Part shown: piece by piece, positions 1 through 10,713 of the stretch
Position numbering within the stretch: position 1 is the first letter of the stretch
Layout: the number at the start of each line of letters is the position of its first letter
Assembly: GCF_933775445.1 (NCBI RefSeq)
Contig: NC_065873.1
Location: forward strand, 7,688,001-7,752,000
Source of the DNA: Argentina anserina
Taxonomy: Eukaryota; Streptophyta; Magnoliopsida; Rosales; Rosaceae
Direction of reading: 5' to 3'
DNA: 64,000 nt
Notes under the pieces: generated by a model
Told to the model about the DNA's origin: nothing
Database searches by the model: none
Seen by the model: only the letters and a program-made list of their open reading frames with translations
Made by a program: the position numbers and the translations under genes

Positions 1-4
1 CGCG

Positions 5-930
5 ATGGCTCACCGCGGTGACCAGACACCACCGAGAGAAGAAACCCTAGAAGACTTCTTCCACAAACACAAGGAGACAATGAGAAAGCCAGGGACGCCA
101 CAATGTCCTCAAGATGAGGCAGAAATTGATAAGTGGTGCAAGTTTCATGAAAATGGAAGCCATCACACGAATGATTGTAGAACCCTCCGCTCAGTGAGAG
201 CCAACGGCGATACAAGGGTTAGGGCAGCACATTCAAGATCACAGCAGAACGTGGTGGCAGCAGTTGAGAACCTACATTGCATCAATGTAATTGAGGGCGG
301 AGCCCCAATGACAAGCATGTCCAACCGTGTGAAAAAGAGCTTCGCCCGCAGCCATCGCCCAAGACAAGTGTGCGCCATCACGGGGGGAAACGCCAAAAGG
401 CAGGAGGAATGATTGAAGCAGATCACCTTCACGTAAGAGGAAGAAATCGGCATCTCCGTAGCCAACGACGATGCATTCCTCATAGATGCAATCTTGGGTG
501 GACAGTGGGACGTGGGCAAAATGATGATCGATACGGGATCCGCAGTTAATGTTCTATTTAAGGGATGCTACGAAAAGATAGAGCGTAGTGGTAAGAAGTT
601 AGTACAAGACGTCGAACCACTGATCAGCTTTTCGAAAGACATAACTTAACCTCTGGGTTCAGACTACATGACGGTACACATTAGAACTGCGCCATGCATA
701 GTCTGCGTTGAAGCCGAGTTCATCGTAGTCAATGCCAACAATTCTTACAACGGGATCATCGGTCGGCCTACTCCAACTGAATGTGAACATTCATCGCGGG
801 AAACATGATGTTCATCAAATTCCCAACCCCAAACAGAACAAGGCAGGTCCGAGGATAACAATCTGTGGCAAAAGAGTGCCAAGCACGCGCAACCGGCATG
901 AAATCTTGGCAGTACATGCTGCAACAAACT
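5..930 (+). pseudogene. Tat-type Ty3/gypsy gag-protease fragment (broken)
   Basis: Remnant of a plant LTR retrotransposon polyprotein, entering from beyond the left edge. The first open stretch (to 412) carries a C-x2-H-x4-H-x4-C knuckle beginning WCKFH and ending NDC, the same spacing as in the large element at 54-64 kb. After stops near 410 and 432 the same frame continues as a retropepsin. It shows ITFT followed by MMIDTGSAVNVLF (active-site D-T-G near 525-535), then an IIGRPT motif near 760 and a decayed link segment to about 930. In-frame stops (for example at 646) and the absence of RT, RNase H and integrase show that it is dead and truncated. Assignment to the Tat lineage rests on the gag knuckle and the protease style, not on a search. 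Confidence 0.75.
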
Positions 931-1449
931 TAACCGAAGTAGCAAAACGTAGCCCAGCCCCGCAGTACTGGTTATGCCCAGCCATAATCAGTGTAACTCT
1001 TAGCACACTAATGCTCATATATAGCCTAGCCCCGTAGTACCGGCAGAAAGCCAGCCACACTGGCTGTGTAATGAGCCGTCCTACTACCCAAGCCGACTAC
1101 GGACGCGCTCTCACGCACATCTCAAAGGGAACTCTAGAGAACACCTCAACTGGACTTAGTCCCACAATCAGAAGATGAGTGAATGATCTACCTCAACTCA
1201 ACTATAAAAGGACAAACCTTTGACATCATAAGATAAGCAAACTAAACCACTCATTGTTACTCAGTTTTTTTTTGGACCTGATCTACTTTGTTTGATAAGT
1301 AATTTTTTCTAATCTAGTGATGACCAATTATTTTTAATGATTAACTAGTGACCTACATTGGTCAGTAAGTAAAATTTATCTTGTATCGAAAAAAGTAAAA
1401 TTTATTATATTAGCGGTAAGAGAATATGTATATACTGAGCCATTCATAA
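931..1449. other. Non-coding tail of the retroelement fragment
   Basis: No gene is visible. A TATA-like TATAAAAG lies at about 1203-1210 in a context that resembles LTR promoter sequence, so this may be LTR-derived. I could not find both LTR ends. From about 1290 the sequence is AT-rich with TAGTGAC-like words that recur near 2870-2990. Confidence 0.3.
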
Positions 1450-1857
1450 ATGAACATCCGCAAAATAGAAAAAGTGCGGATGATGAAGATCACAACAACA
1501 TCAAGCATCGACGGTGTTGCTGTTCTTCCGGATGTAGACCACAACTATCCTAATAGTGTCGGCATGAAGATGGAGGTCAATGTAATCGAGGTTGAAAATT
1601 TTCCCGGTAAACCATCACACACCATCAAGCTTGGCTGCAAACTCATAACAGAAGAGTCTGATTGCAAAACGAAGCTCCAGATCAAAGCTCGGTATCTTTC
1701 TAGCAAGAGCAACGCTGTTATCAGTGCCCAAATCAAGCTAAAAGATGGACGACGGTGGGGAATCCGCACTTTTCTACTTTGCAGACGTCCGCTCTTGAAC
1801 GGGCCAATATATATAGGGAAAGCTTCCATTGAGGACCTTATAATGAGGACTTGGTGA
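1450..1857 (+). CDS. Unrecognised 135-aa ORF (doubtful gene)
   Basis: An ATG-to-stop frame of 135 codons lies between repeat sequences. I do not recognise the product. It has no membrane segment, signal peptide or clear domain, and its composition is mixed charged and hydrophobic. It ends just before the pogo-like element. There are no splice-like borders or conserved motifs to support it, so it may be a fragment of a gene carried by a repeat or a chance ORF. Confidence 0.2.
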   Translation: MNIRKIEKVRMMKITTTSSIDGVAVLPDVDHNYPNSVGMKMEVNVIEVENFPGKPSHTIKLGCKLITEESDCKTKLQIKARYLSSKSNAVISAQIKLKDGRRWGIRTFLLCRRPLLNGPIYIGKASIEDLIMRTW

Positions 1858-1893
1858 GGACTTTCAAAATGGACGGTTGATGAATAGTTTATA

Positions 1894-2715
1894 CAATAAA
1901 ACCTCGTTAAATTAATATCTGATTAATTAATAACCTCGCTAAAATAATAATTGTGCCGGTCCCGACTCAAGGACAACAGGCTAAATTAATATTTCACTAA
2001 ATTTATAAGATAATAGAAATTCAAGAGTTTACATGGAGCTCATTCAATATATAAATTAATAATTTCTTACAACACATAAATAATTTTACATTTACGAAGA
2101 CTTTTTAAGACTCAATTATTGCATGTTTCCTCTTGAAAATGGTGTCATCTTGAATCCCATGATGCACTTTTCTTAACATGGTAAGAACTTCTGGTGTGGT
2201 TTTCTCATAGTGCAACAAGAAATTATTCAATGTCTTCACTATCATATATGAGAGCTTATTTTCGTGAAATGGGCTCCATAATAGAACTATCATCCTCAAT
2301 TGAATCATCACAAAGATGTTCCATGATGCTCTCAATTATCTTCTCGATAGTCATCAACTCTGAAGTTGTTCTATTTTCATCAGGGTAGTTCAAAAGGAAT
2401 TTGACTTCCATTCCGTTACTATAGTTCACCCTCTAATTGTTTGTCCAAATTCTAAAAAGCCATGTCATCCGTTGATCGAATTTTACAATGACGAAAGCAA
2501 ATAGGAGCCTCTATTGATAAGAACTAGGAAACCTATCTCTACTTCTGTAAAAATAAACCTATTACTATAAGGAACTTGATGTACGTTCCTATAAATTAAT
2601 AGGTTATTAATTTATTAATAAATTAATATTTTATTGATTTATCAATATATTAATAACGCGGTAAATTAATAATTTTTGCTAGTCCTGAGGCTATTAATTT
2701 ATAGAAATTTTACTA
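1894..2715 (-). mobile_element. Pogo/Emigrant (Lemi1)-like DNA transposon, internally decayed
   Basis: The left end starts CAATAAAACCTCGTTAAATT. The right end, read on the minus strand, starts TAGTAAAATTTCTATAAATT. These are imperfect terminal inverted repeats of the CAGTAAAACCTCTATAAATT style known for plant pogo/Emigrant elements. A TA dinucleotide flanks each end (1892-1893, 2716-2717), the target duplication expected of Tc1/mariner-pogo elements. Between about 2105 and 2460 the minus strand reads as a broken protein (76-aa open stretch plus upstream stops) that resembles the acidic C-terminal part of pogo/tigger transposases. At 822 bp it is far shorter than an autonomous copy. Confidence 0.65.
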
Positions 2716-2829
2716 TAGTTCAATTGATATTCTCAAGTTTTAGTGTACATCTCATCCAACTGTCCATTTAAAAGTCCCCACTCCTACCATCAAAAGCACA
2801 AGTCCAAACTAATCAATTCCATCGCTAAA

Positions 2830-3011
2830 ATGATTGCATGTAATGACCAACTTCGTGAAGTGTACTTCACTAATTATTTTTAGTGACGGGCCTATAGTAA
2901 TTACCATTTAATGACTATTATTTATTTGTCACTAAGACCGATTAGTGACCAAAATTGCCATATTGTGTGACCACATTAGCTGTCACTAATACCGATTTTT
3001 GTTTAGTAGTG
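2830..3011 (-). repeat. Possible CACTA-like terminus with TAGTGAC subterminal words
   Basis: Read on the minus strand from 3011, the sequence starts CACTACTAAACAAAAATCGG and is followed by repeated short words of the type TTAGTGAC, the architecture of an EnSpm/CACTA end. I could not find a matching left end or a target duplication. Similar words near 1310-1350 hint that the pogo-like element may be nested inside it, but this is weak. Confidence 0.3.
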
Positions 3012-4320
3012 GTGGGTAGATGTAGGCTTCATCATTTAGCCCGCGGATCTGATGTGTCCACAAAGACCCGCAAACCCGATGGATTTTTATCCAGCTCGGC
3101 CCGCGAGAAAGCTAACCAAAACCCGCTTCCGTGGGTAGAGGGCCGGGCTTAGTTTAAAGGTGTGAAACCCGGCCTTGTCCACCCAAAGCCCGCAAGGCCC
3201 GGCCTGTAAAAACTCGTAAGGCCCGCCAAATACATACATATTATATAATTATACATATATCAATTATATATGTCCATAATACTAGATTTAAAATTTTTGT
3301 GACCTTTATATTATAACCTTCATACTAGATTTAAAATAAAATTGTAGCATTATGAAGCGATTATATAAAGGAAATTTTCGGGATCGATCAACATCATCCG
3401 AAGTGATCGGTATATATATTTAGTGACCATGTAAAAATTTCATCCAATTTGGACCTCGTTTGACCGTCGAAATTTCCGGTAAATAGAAAACACCACTAAT
3501 ATGCCCTAAGGGATGACCCATTACTTAGATGCGAATGCAAAAAGCGATTTACATATTTGAAATTACCTAATTTTTGTCACCGAGTGTGCGTGGTCGAATC
3601 GAGGAAACCTATTTGGTAAAGCCCCGGTCAATGAGGCTGTAATATGTCAAAACACATCTTTTTTGGTTGACCGTAGGTACGGACGGTCAAACCATGTCTA
3701 AAACGGACGAAATGTTTAGAGGGTCCCTAAATATACATATCAATCACATTCGCTGGTGTTGATCAACAATTTTTCGAAACTAGAATTTATTTGTGACATT
3801 TTTTTAGAATGTTTTTCAAGATTCTTTTATTGTTTTAAAGACATGAATTTGGTTTTAGGCTTTGAGACATCCCATGCCTAGCTCTTTCGTCCTTTAAAAT
3901 TCAAATCCCGAGCCTAACTCTTTTTTCTCTCATACGACACAACAATCTCTCACTCTTTCTCAGTTTCTTTGTTTCTAGATTTGTTTCTCATTTGGACTTA
4001 TCTTTGTTCCTCATTTGGACTTAGCTTTGTTCCTCATTCCCTAATGTTTTGTATCAATTGACATTTAATTTTAATAGCTTGAATCAGATGTAGGAATGAT
4101 CCTCCTAACTTGGTTGGGTTCCAAACCCTTAAATACGAGTATTATGTTTTTTTTCTTCCTAATATAAGCCCGCAAGACTCGGCCCGTAAAAGCTTGCAAG
4201 ACCCGGCCCGCTTTAGATGGGCAGGCTTGGATCTTCCTATTTGTGAAAATACTCAGTCTGTCACTTATCTAAATGTACTAAGGCCTGGGATGGCCCGTTG
4301 ACGAGCCCTAGGTAGATGTA
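3012..4320. repeat. Degenerate repeat with duplicated GC-rich module
   Basis: An AT-rich 1.3-kb stretch is bracketed by two direct copies of a GC-rich module at about 3185-3225 and 4166-4210, built from words such as AAGCCCGCAAG and CCCGGCC. This resembles a non-autonomous DNA element of the kind rich in GGGCCGGG words, but no terminal repeats or target duplication were found. No plausible gene is present. Confidence 0.35.
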
Positions 4321-5339
4321 GTATTTGGCCTCCTTGATGCGTCCCTTTAGCAGTTGATAATCTCGGTAACACACAAGTTTACATATTACATTGTTAATTT
4401 ATAAACCCTATCGATTGTAGTAAGAATAAGTAGGATCGTTCTTTAGCTGGGGATTAGGGTAACATTCATATGAAGCTACTAACTAACTAAATATATACAC
4501 ATATACAATTTACAAGATAAAAAAGCATTTGCAAAAGAATTGTGACGCCAATGAATCAACAACAAAAAATGCACGAAACAACTTAGAACTCTAGACATTT
4601 ATCGAATCACACAAGCAATCAATCAAGAACATAGATGGTAATAGTCATTGACCTACACTCTTATTACTTTCTCTGCAAATAACTCGAGCGGTACCAATCC
4701 TTGACCCACTTTCTTCTATCCAAACACACATAACCTTAGTGATAGTTAATCACTAGAACTAAGCATAAAGAACTTTACGAATAAGGGATATCTGATTAAT
4801 CACAGTAACAGTGATCATAGTGACATGGTGGCAACCCTCAATCGATTCATCATATTCCTAGGTTTCCACTTAGTTAACTAAAGTCTCCTCCAAATCAGCA
4901 TCAATGTAATGAACTCCTTCTCTCACTCTAGAATTCTTACGATGTCCTAGGGATACTCTTTAGTGTGGCATTCTAATACATAAAACATCCTAATCGTTTG
5001 CAACAAAATAAAATAAAAAAGTAAAAGATATGCATGCATGAAGAACATAATCTAAGAACAAGTTGATACGATAATCATCACATCTAGAAAATCCTAAATC
5101 AATAAACATGTTTCATGGCATTCAAAAACTAAATATACTGACATGCTTTCAATCTAAATAGCAAACGAAAAATCCAAATATCATAGATAAAAATCAAAAA
5201 TTCAACTTGCAAGTTATATAGAAAACAAAACCAAAGGTGTCCATGGTTACAATTTTAAAGAAAACTTCAAAAGGATGGATGATGGATCAGTGGAGATGGG
5301 AGGTGGCTGACTCAACTTGCTTCTACTTCTTGGAGAATT
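4321..5339. other. Non-coding AT-rich sequence, probably repeat-derived
   Basis: No gene, RNA gene or clear element boundary is seen. The text is long, low in GC and devoid of open frames. It looks like the untranslated interior of a large retroelement, which is a judgement of style only. Confidence 0.25.
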
Positions 5340-6947
5340 CAGACTATTAGAGAGAAATGGGAGCGGCGCGTGAACATTAATATTAAAATGAGCTCCACGT
5401 GCTGCCACTGTGGAGTGGCGCGTGAACATTAATTTTAAAATAGTAAATTTTTGTAAAATTATTTCCTGTACGGTGAATGTAAATTATTTTACGTGCAGTA
5501 AATGTAAAAAGTAAATTACGTACAGTAAATGTAAATGTAATTTACATATAGTAATTATAAAAGTAATTTCTGAAGGGTAAATCGGTAATTATTATTTACT
5601 AAGACAATATTTACGATGGAATAGTACATGGATATACAGGAATACGTAAATAGTATGTACTCGTGCAAGAATACATAATTAATATGTATTTGTACAATAA
5701 TACGTGAATAGTAATTACGTGAACAGTAATTTCGTAAAAAAACCATAAATTGCTGAACAATAAAACATTATTACTGTTTCGGCATTTAAGGTTTTACATA
5801 ACGCTTCTAAATTCACTTCTTATCTAATCAAGGTGATCGACGCAACAAATAAAGGATTCGAGTTCGGAATTGTGGAAATTACGCTCAGGAATATAAGGTG
5901 AGTAAAAATCTCACAGTGACGAATCTACCCTTGTGGAGATTCATAATTACGCTAAATTAAGAAGAATGAACTATGATATGTATATGATATAGTGGATTGT
6001 GTATGTGTATAATTGGTAAAATAGGTACATATATATGGTTTGTTATATTGTATACTATCGTAATTTTCGTTTGCGAATTAGTTCATTATAGCGTTGATAT
6101 TTATTTATTTGAGCATGTCACTTTGATTTGTACAATATCATGTGATGATTGTTTGTACGTGGTTTTAACTTGAGTTATGTTAAAACGTTTTTGTGGTCTG
6201 TGGACCTGTCTTCGGACGTGTTGGCATGTCAGAACCTATCTTTGGCCGGGCGACAGTTACGATACAGTTAGAGCTCTAATCTGTCTGCCGGGGTACTAAC
6301 ATGAGGGGTAACAAAGGTGTACCAGTGCTTATGAGTACCCATATTTTAGATATTGGGTAGCAAGTGGTTGCTCAATGTCGAGCGGTGTACTAACATGAGG
6401 GGTAACAGAGGTGTACAAGCGCTCATGAGTACCTGTATTATAAACAGAGGGGTTGCCCGATTTCTTATGAGCACATATATTTTCATATATAATTGGACAA
6501 CCAGATAGGACGTCCAATGACTCATGAGTGCATTTACTATTGATGTTTTACGTATTTTCTTATGCATTTATATGCGAGTGATATTGTTGTTTTACTCATA
6601 CGAGCTGCAATGCTTACTGGGTTTGTGTTTACAATCCCGGTGCACCTATTCGATGGTGTATGGGATAGTTCCGCATGTGTGGATTAGCGGAATCGACGGA
6701 CAACTCGGAAGAGTTGAAGTTGTTTTATTCTATCTTGTGGTGAGAATTGAGAGGATTTTTACATTTCCATTTGATATAATGCTTGAATTATAAAGTTGGT
6801 TTGTAATAATCAATTTAACTGAGTGTACCATGAACTCAGTAATGATCCATTATGACATTAAAATGATTTCGATTTATTGAGATTGTTTTAGAGTTTTTCA
6901 TGGCTTCGAAATTCGAGTTTCATACTCGAAATTTCGGGGTCGTGACA
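5340..6947 (+). repeat. 5'-truncated Ty3/gypsy LTR (family A)
   Basis: The right end is the canonical LTR end GGGGTCGTGACA at 6936-6947. The segment matches the LTRs at 10714-12820 (inverted) and 46117-48525 in the same order of landmarks. These are a GCGCGTGAAC block (about 5360 and 5415), a run of short GTAAATG/ACGTACAG words (5460-5560), a GAGTACC-rich part (6290-6440) and a highly conserved core at 6591-6690. The first third of the LTR is missing. No primer binding site follows the end, so it is a solo-LTR remnant or the 3' LTR of a lost element. Confidence 0.75.
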
Positions 6948-9621
6948 TCTTCAATCATGGTGGTATACAACTTCATCGTTTCTGAAATGAAATTTAACAA
7001 TGAGCATAATAACACCCCTCAAGGAGAACCACAACTCAAAACAAGATGTTCCGCAGAACAAGACCCTTAAGAAATAAGGCGAATCTAGAAACGAACTTCA
7101 CTATTCAACCAAATTCCAACAGGTCATAACGGCATTTACTTATATAACACACATTGAGTGCAAGGATGTACAACTTTAGCATAGGCACATAGCATACAAT
7201 AAGTATCTAAACCTGCTAGATGATGAAGTTTGTATACTAAATTTCCATCATTGCTCCGTAGAGTCCAGTGTACCCTCGATGTCAACTTCTCTTCCTGCCC
7301 ACTCTCACCACCCCACTATAGGTGAGCCCTTCAACTAAATGGTTACACGGCGCCACTCTAATAGTTTTCTCTTAAGGGCAAAATACATTTAAAGGAACAT
7401 ATTGCACGGTAGGGCATTTAGGAGACAAGCTAGACATTGTTGTCTTGAATGTCACCAACTTTCGAAAATATTCAACGAACCTTAGAGGTGACTTCTCTTC
7501 TCTGACAAATCTCACTACGCTATTGAAGAATGAGGTTTCGAGGTTAAGTGGTCTCCCAGATCAACACTACATAATTTCTGTTTACACTGTGTTGCTATCA
7601 AGTCTTAGAAACCGAAATTTCCAAGTCTATTGGACTATTTTAGTATTCAACTACTCCATACCTCCAACTTCTTTCCAACAGACCATCTGTCACATGTTCT
7701 AACATCAATAGCCACATGTGAGCCACCCAAGTTAGCATGTTTGTAATGGAACCCGACCATCGATAGATGATCCTCCCGAAATCTAATGATGTTCTCAGCA
7801 TAGAGACGTCAACATACCATTTTGTCAAATTCACCAATACCTTACGATTAATAGGCTATACTCACGTTATGAGCTAGCCCCTACCACTAAGCATGGTCAA
7901 AAACTCTCGACATCTAACATTAGTCAAATCAATAATTAACACATGCCTACTACTTACATCACACGCATTGGTTTTCAAATAAAAGTGCTTTATCACGACA
8001 ATACCTTCATGACTTCACCACAATGCATCGCTAGAATCACGAACCTACCATTCATTCCAATTAACAAAACAATCTCCTTACATGATCATCTCATTATAAA
8101 TCACAAAAGTTGTCATGCATGATGCCCACACAAACACCTCAATCGTAAATGCAGCATGATAAGAATCTTAACTCACTGAGTCCACGACCACAACAAAACA
8201 CCACCTTGGACTAAGAATTACTCTCAAAGAGTTCACCTGAGAATTGAATAACACACACACAAGATAGTAGGGAGCCTCTTCCGCCACCACAAGAGAGATG
8301 CATCACGCACCCTACCACCCTCACCAATTCTTATAGTTGGAAATCAATTACAACTACATGCTTATGTGAGTGGTATGCCATAATTTACAGGACAAACATA
8401 AAAGATATTTATCTTCCGATAGCGGAACATGAAAATTAGGTGGACTTTCCAGCACAATTCATAACACGACCACAACTGAGACATACCCTACTTCCCTGCT
8501 TCTGGCATGCCTCAAAGGCATGACACATGGCCCCACACAAACACCCTAGTGGCACAATCTAAAGTGTTGGTTTTCCCATAGTTGTAGTACTAATAAATTC
8601 AGTAACCATTCCAACAGAAACATGATATTGGGTCCACCATCACTTCTAAACTCCCCAAAATTATCAATGCACTACCACTCTAAACAATTATTTCTTTACT
8701 TTCATGAAAAACTCTTAATGGCCACCTAATTATTTTGAGAAGCCAAATGCTCCTGCTCAATTGCCAAAACATTTGGCCAAAATAACTGTTCTGCAAACAT
8801 CAATTAAAGGATCACTTCCTTATCATAAAGTTTAGCCCTTTGTTGAACTCTTGAGTTAACATCTCCTTATCCACAATAAACAACCTGATGCATGGAGAGA
8901 ACTAAGCTTCCAAGTCTCCAATACTAAACACCATTTGTACTCGAAAGAAGAATTTGGTCCTCAACCTCTCCTTTACCCCAGTTAGTAGGTGTTTATCACG
9001 AAAATTCGTTTAAACACCACTAAGCTAAGGTCATCTCAGTCCTTACCTTTAATAGAATTACTTCACCGCCACTGCATCTCATTTGGATCAATGACATAGC
9101 TACGTTTCAAATTCTCAACACCAGACAAATGATTAATTTCACGACACATTAGCGTTCTCAATTAAATGCTCATCTAGAAAATAATTAAATCATAATGCCA
9201 TAAATGAAATTTCTCCAACACCTTAGATTTTTTAGTCAACCAAGAACAATGAGTAACATCAATTGTCTATGGCCCAACCAAAACAAGTTGAAACACAACG
9301 GCGACCTAATGTGAATCTCAACTCAAGAATTGCATCACCTAATTAAGGATGTATCACACACCCTACCCCTCCATTACCTATAATGTTTGAAATGCTTGTC
9401 ACGAAAATTTTCGGTAAACCACTTCCAACCTATGGTCTTCACATCCCTTACCTTAAAAACAATACTTCAACCTCATTGGGCCTCAATTTAGATTAGTTGC
9501 ATAACTACAATCCAGTCCTCAGCATTGAAACACTAAATATCCCTCAATGCAGGATCAACGCTCTCCATCAAGACTTCTTGATAGGTCTTTGCCCTGTTGG
9601 AAATCTATCTACTCAAACCAG
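6948..9621. other. Heavily degraded retrotransposon interior between two inverted LTRs
   Basis: No intact gene is present. On the plus strand near 7440-7600 a frame-broken segment resembles the thumb end of a gypsy reverse transcriptase (FRKY then DFSSLTNLTTLLK, then WSP in another frame). A diverged direct repeat of about 110 bp occurs at about 8991-9102 and 9397-9508 (shared words TCACGAAAATT and CATAGCTAC/CATAACTAC). The rest shows nothing recognisable. Confidence 0.4.
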
Positions 9622-10098
9622 TTAGCATTCATGTAACTTCTTCACCCTGAGTTGATGGAAACTAGATCTCAGATCAATCTTAGAGAATAATGTAGCCCCT
9701 CTAAGCTGATTGAACAAGTCATCAATCCTGTGCAAATGATACATATTCTTGATGGTCACCTTATTCAATTCCCGATAGTCCACACACAACTGCATGGAAC
9801 TATTTTTCTTTTTCACGAATAAAACCGGCGTAGCCCAATGTGAGACACTAGGTCTAATGAACCCTTGGTCCAATAGGCTATCTATCTGCACTTTCAATTC
9901 TTTAAGCTCGTTCTGCCCTATCCTATAAGGCGCCTTTGACACAGGTGTTATACCATGTACAACATCAAAAAATAAATTGACAACTCTCCGAGGAGGTAAA
10001 CTCGCTATCTCCGGAAACACCTCACTATACTCGGATACTACAAAAATGTTTGTGATAGCTACTTCCTGATCCACATGTGCCAAGACTCCTGCTCTCAT
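9622..10098 (-). pseudogene. Ty3/gypsy reverse transcriptase, N-terminal half
   Basis: The minus-strand frame encodes the start of a chromovirus-type reverse transcriptase: EYSEVFPE and [13 protein letters not shown], then [34 protein letters not shown] and [13 protein letters not shown]. The catalytic YxDD box is not reached because the frame ends at 9622 and no continuation is visible. It lies directly downstream, in minus-strand order, of the protease frame at 10148-10480, with a stop between them, so both are parts of one decayed pol gene. Confidence 0.85.
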
Positions 10099-10147
10099 AG
10101 TATTATCCGACTTGAGGCAACGATAACGAAAATCTGGCTTCCCGGGA

Positions 10148-10480
10148 CTATGGAAAAAACACTACCATGTCCAAACAATCGATCAAAGCATGATGTGACC
10201 TCAACCAATCAATTCTTAAGATCACATCATAGGTGTGGTCCGGAATAACTATCAAGGAAGCAGAGAATTCTCTACCCCCAATCACAATAGGACAAGTCTT
10301 GCAGATTGTCTCAAGCTCAAGAGACACTCTAAAAGGTGAAGTAACACATAAAGAGCTTCTAAGAGATGTAGTAATCAACCCTAACACCTCTACTACCGAA
10401 CTAGCAATACAAGAGTGTGATGCTCCCGTATCAAACAGTGTTCTAGCAAGGTAGTCAAAAATATATAAGGTACATTCCAC
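10148..10480 (-). pseudogene. Ty3/gypsy retropepsin domain
   Basis: Retroviral-type aspartic protease segment: the frame reads TLYIFDYLARTLFDTGASHS, with the active-site D-T-G intact, then a second hydrophobic strand and VILRIDWLRSHHALIDC, the usual end of the domain. It begins only about 220 bp after the primer binding site at 10699-10711, so the gag gene that normally sits in between is deleted. A stop at its end separates it from RT. Confidence 0.85.
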
Positions 10481-10698
10481 TCCTGTGTCCCGCTATCAAC
10501 CAATATATTTAGAGGGAAGATGAATCATCGAAGTATTATCATAATACTTCTATTTAGAGGACCAAACCTTGAGGTGTGGCTCCTAACACTCTTGCGTACC
10601 CAGTGACATATCAATACCGAAGAGCATGTGATGAGAATCCGCAGCAGTCGGACCATCACTCCTGGATGATATTGATAAATCGCGAAATATGCAACCTA

Positions 10699-10711
10699 CG
10701 CTCTGATACCA
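10699..10711 (-). other. Primer binding site, initiator methionine tRNA type
   Basis: The minus strand reads TGGTATCAGAGCG two bases after the LTR end at 10714. This is the established plant retrotransposon primer site complementary to the 3' end of initiator tRNA-Met. It fixes the orientation: 5' LTR at 10714-12820, coding part to its left. Confidence 0.9.
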
Positions 10712-10713
10712 AC

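Noticed and set aside
2868..3014. A complete 145-bp CACTA MITE starting at 2868
   Set aside because: The would-be left end starts CACTA, but the flanking triplets (CTT and GTG) do not match and the inverted repeats align poorly.
6948..6985. Primer binding site after the LTR ending at 6947
   Set aside because: TGGTATACAAC at about 6960 resembles the initiator-Met site only in its first six bases and is 13 bp from the LTR end.
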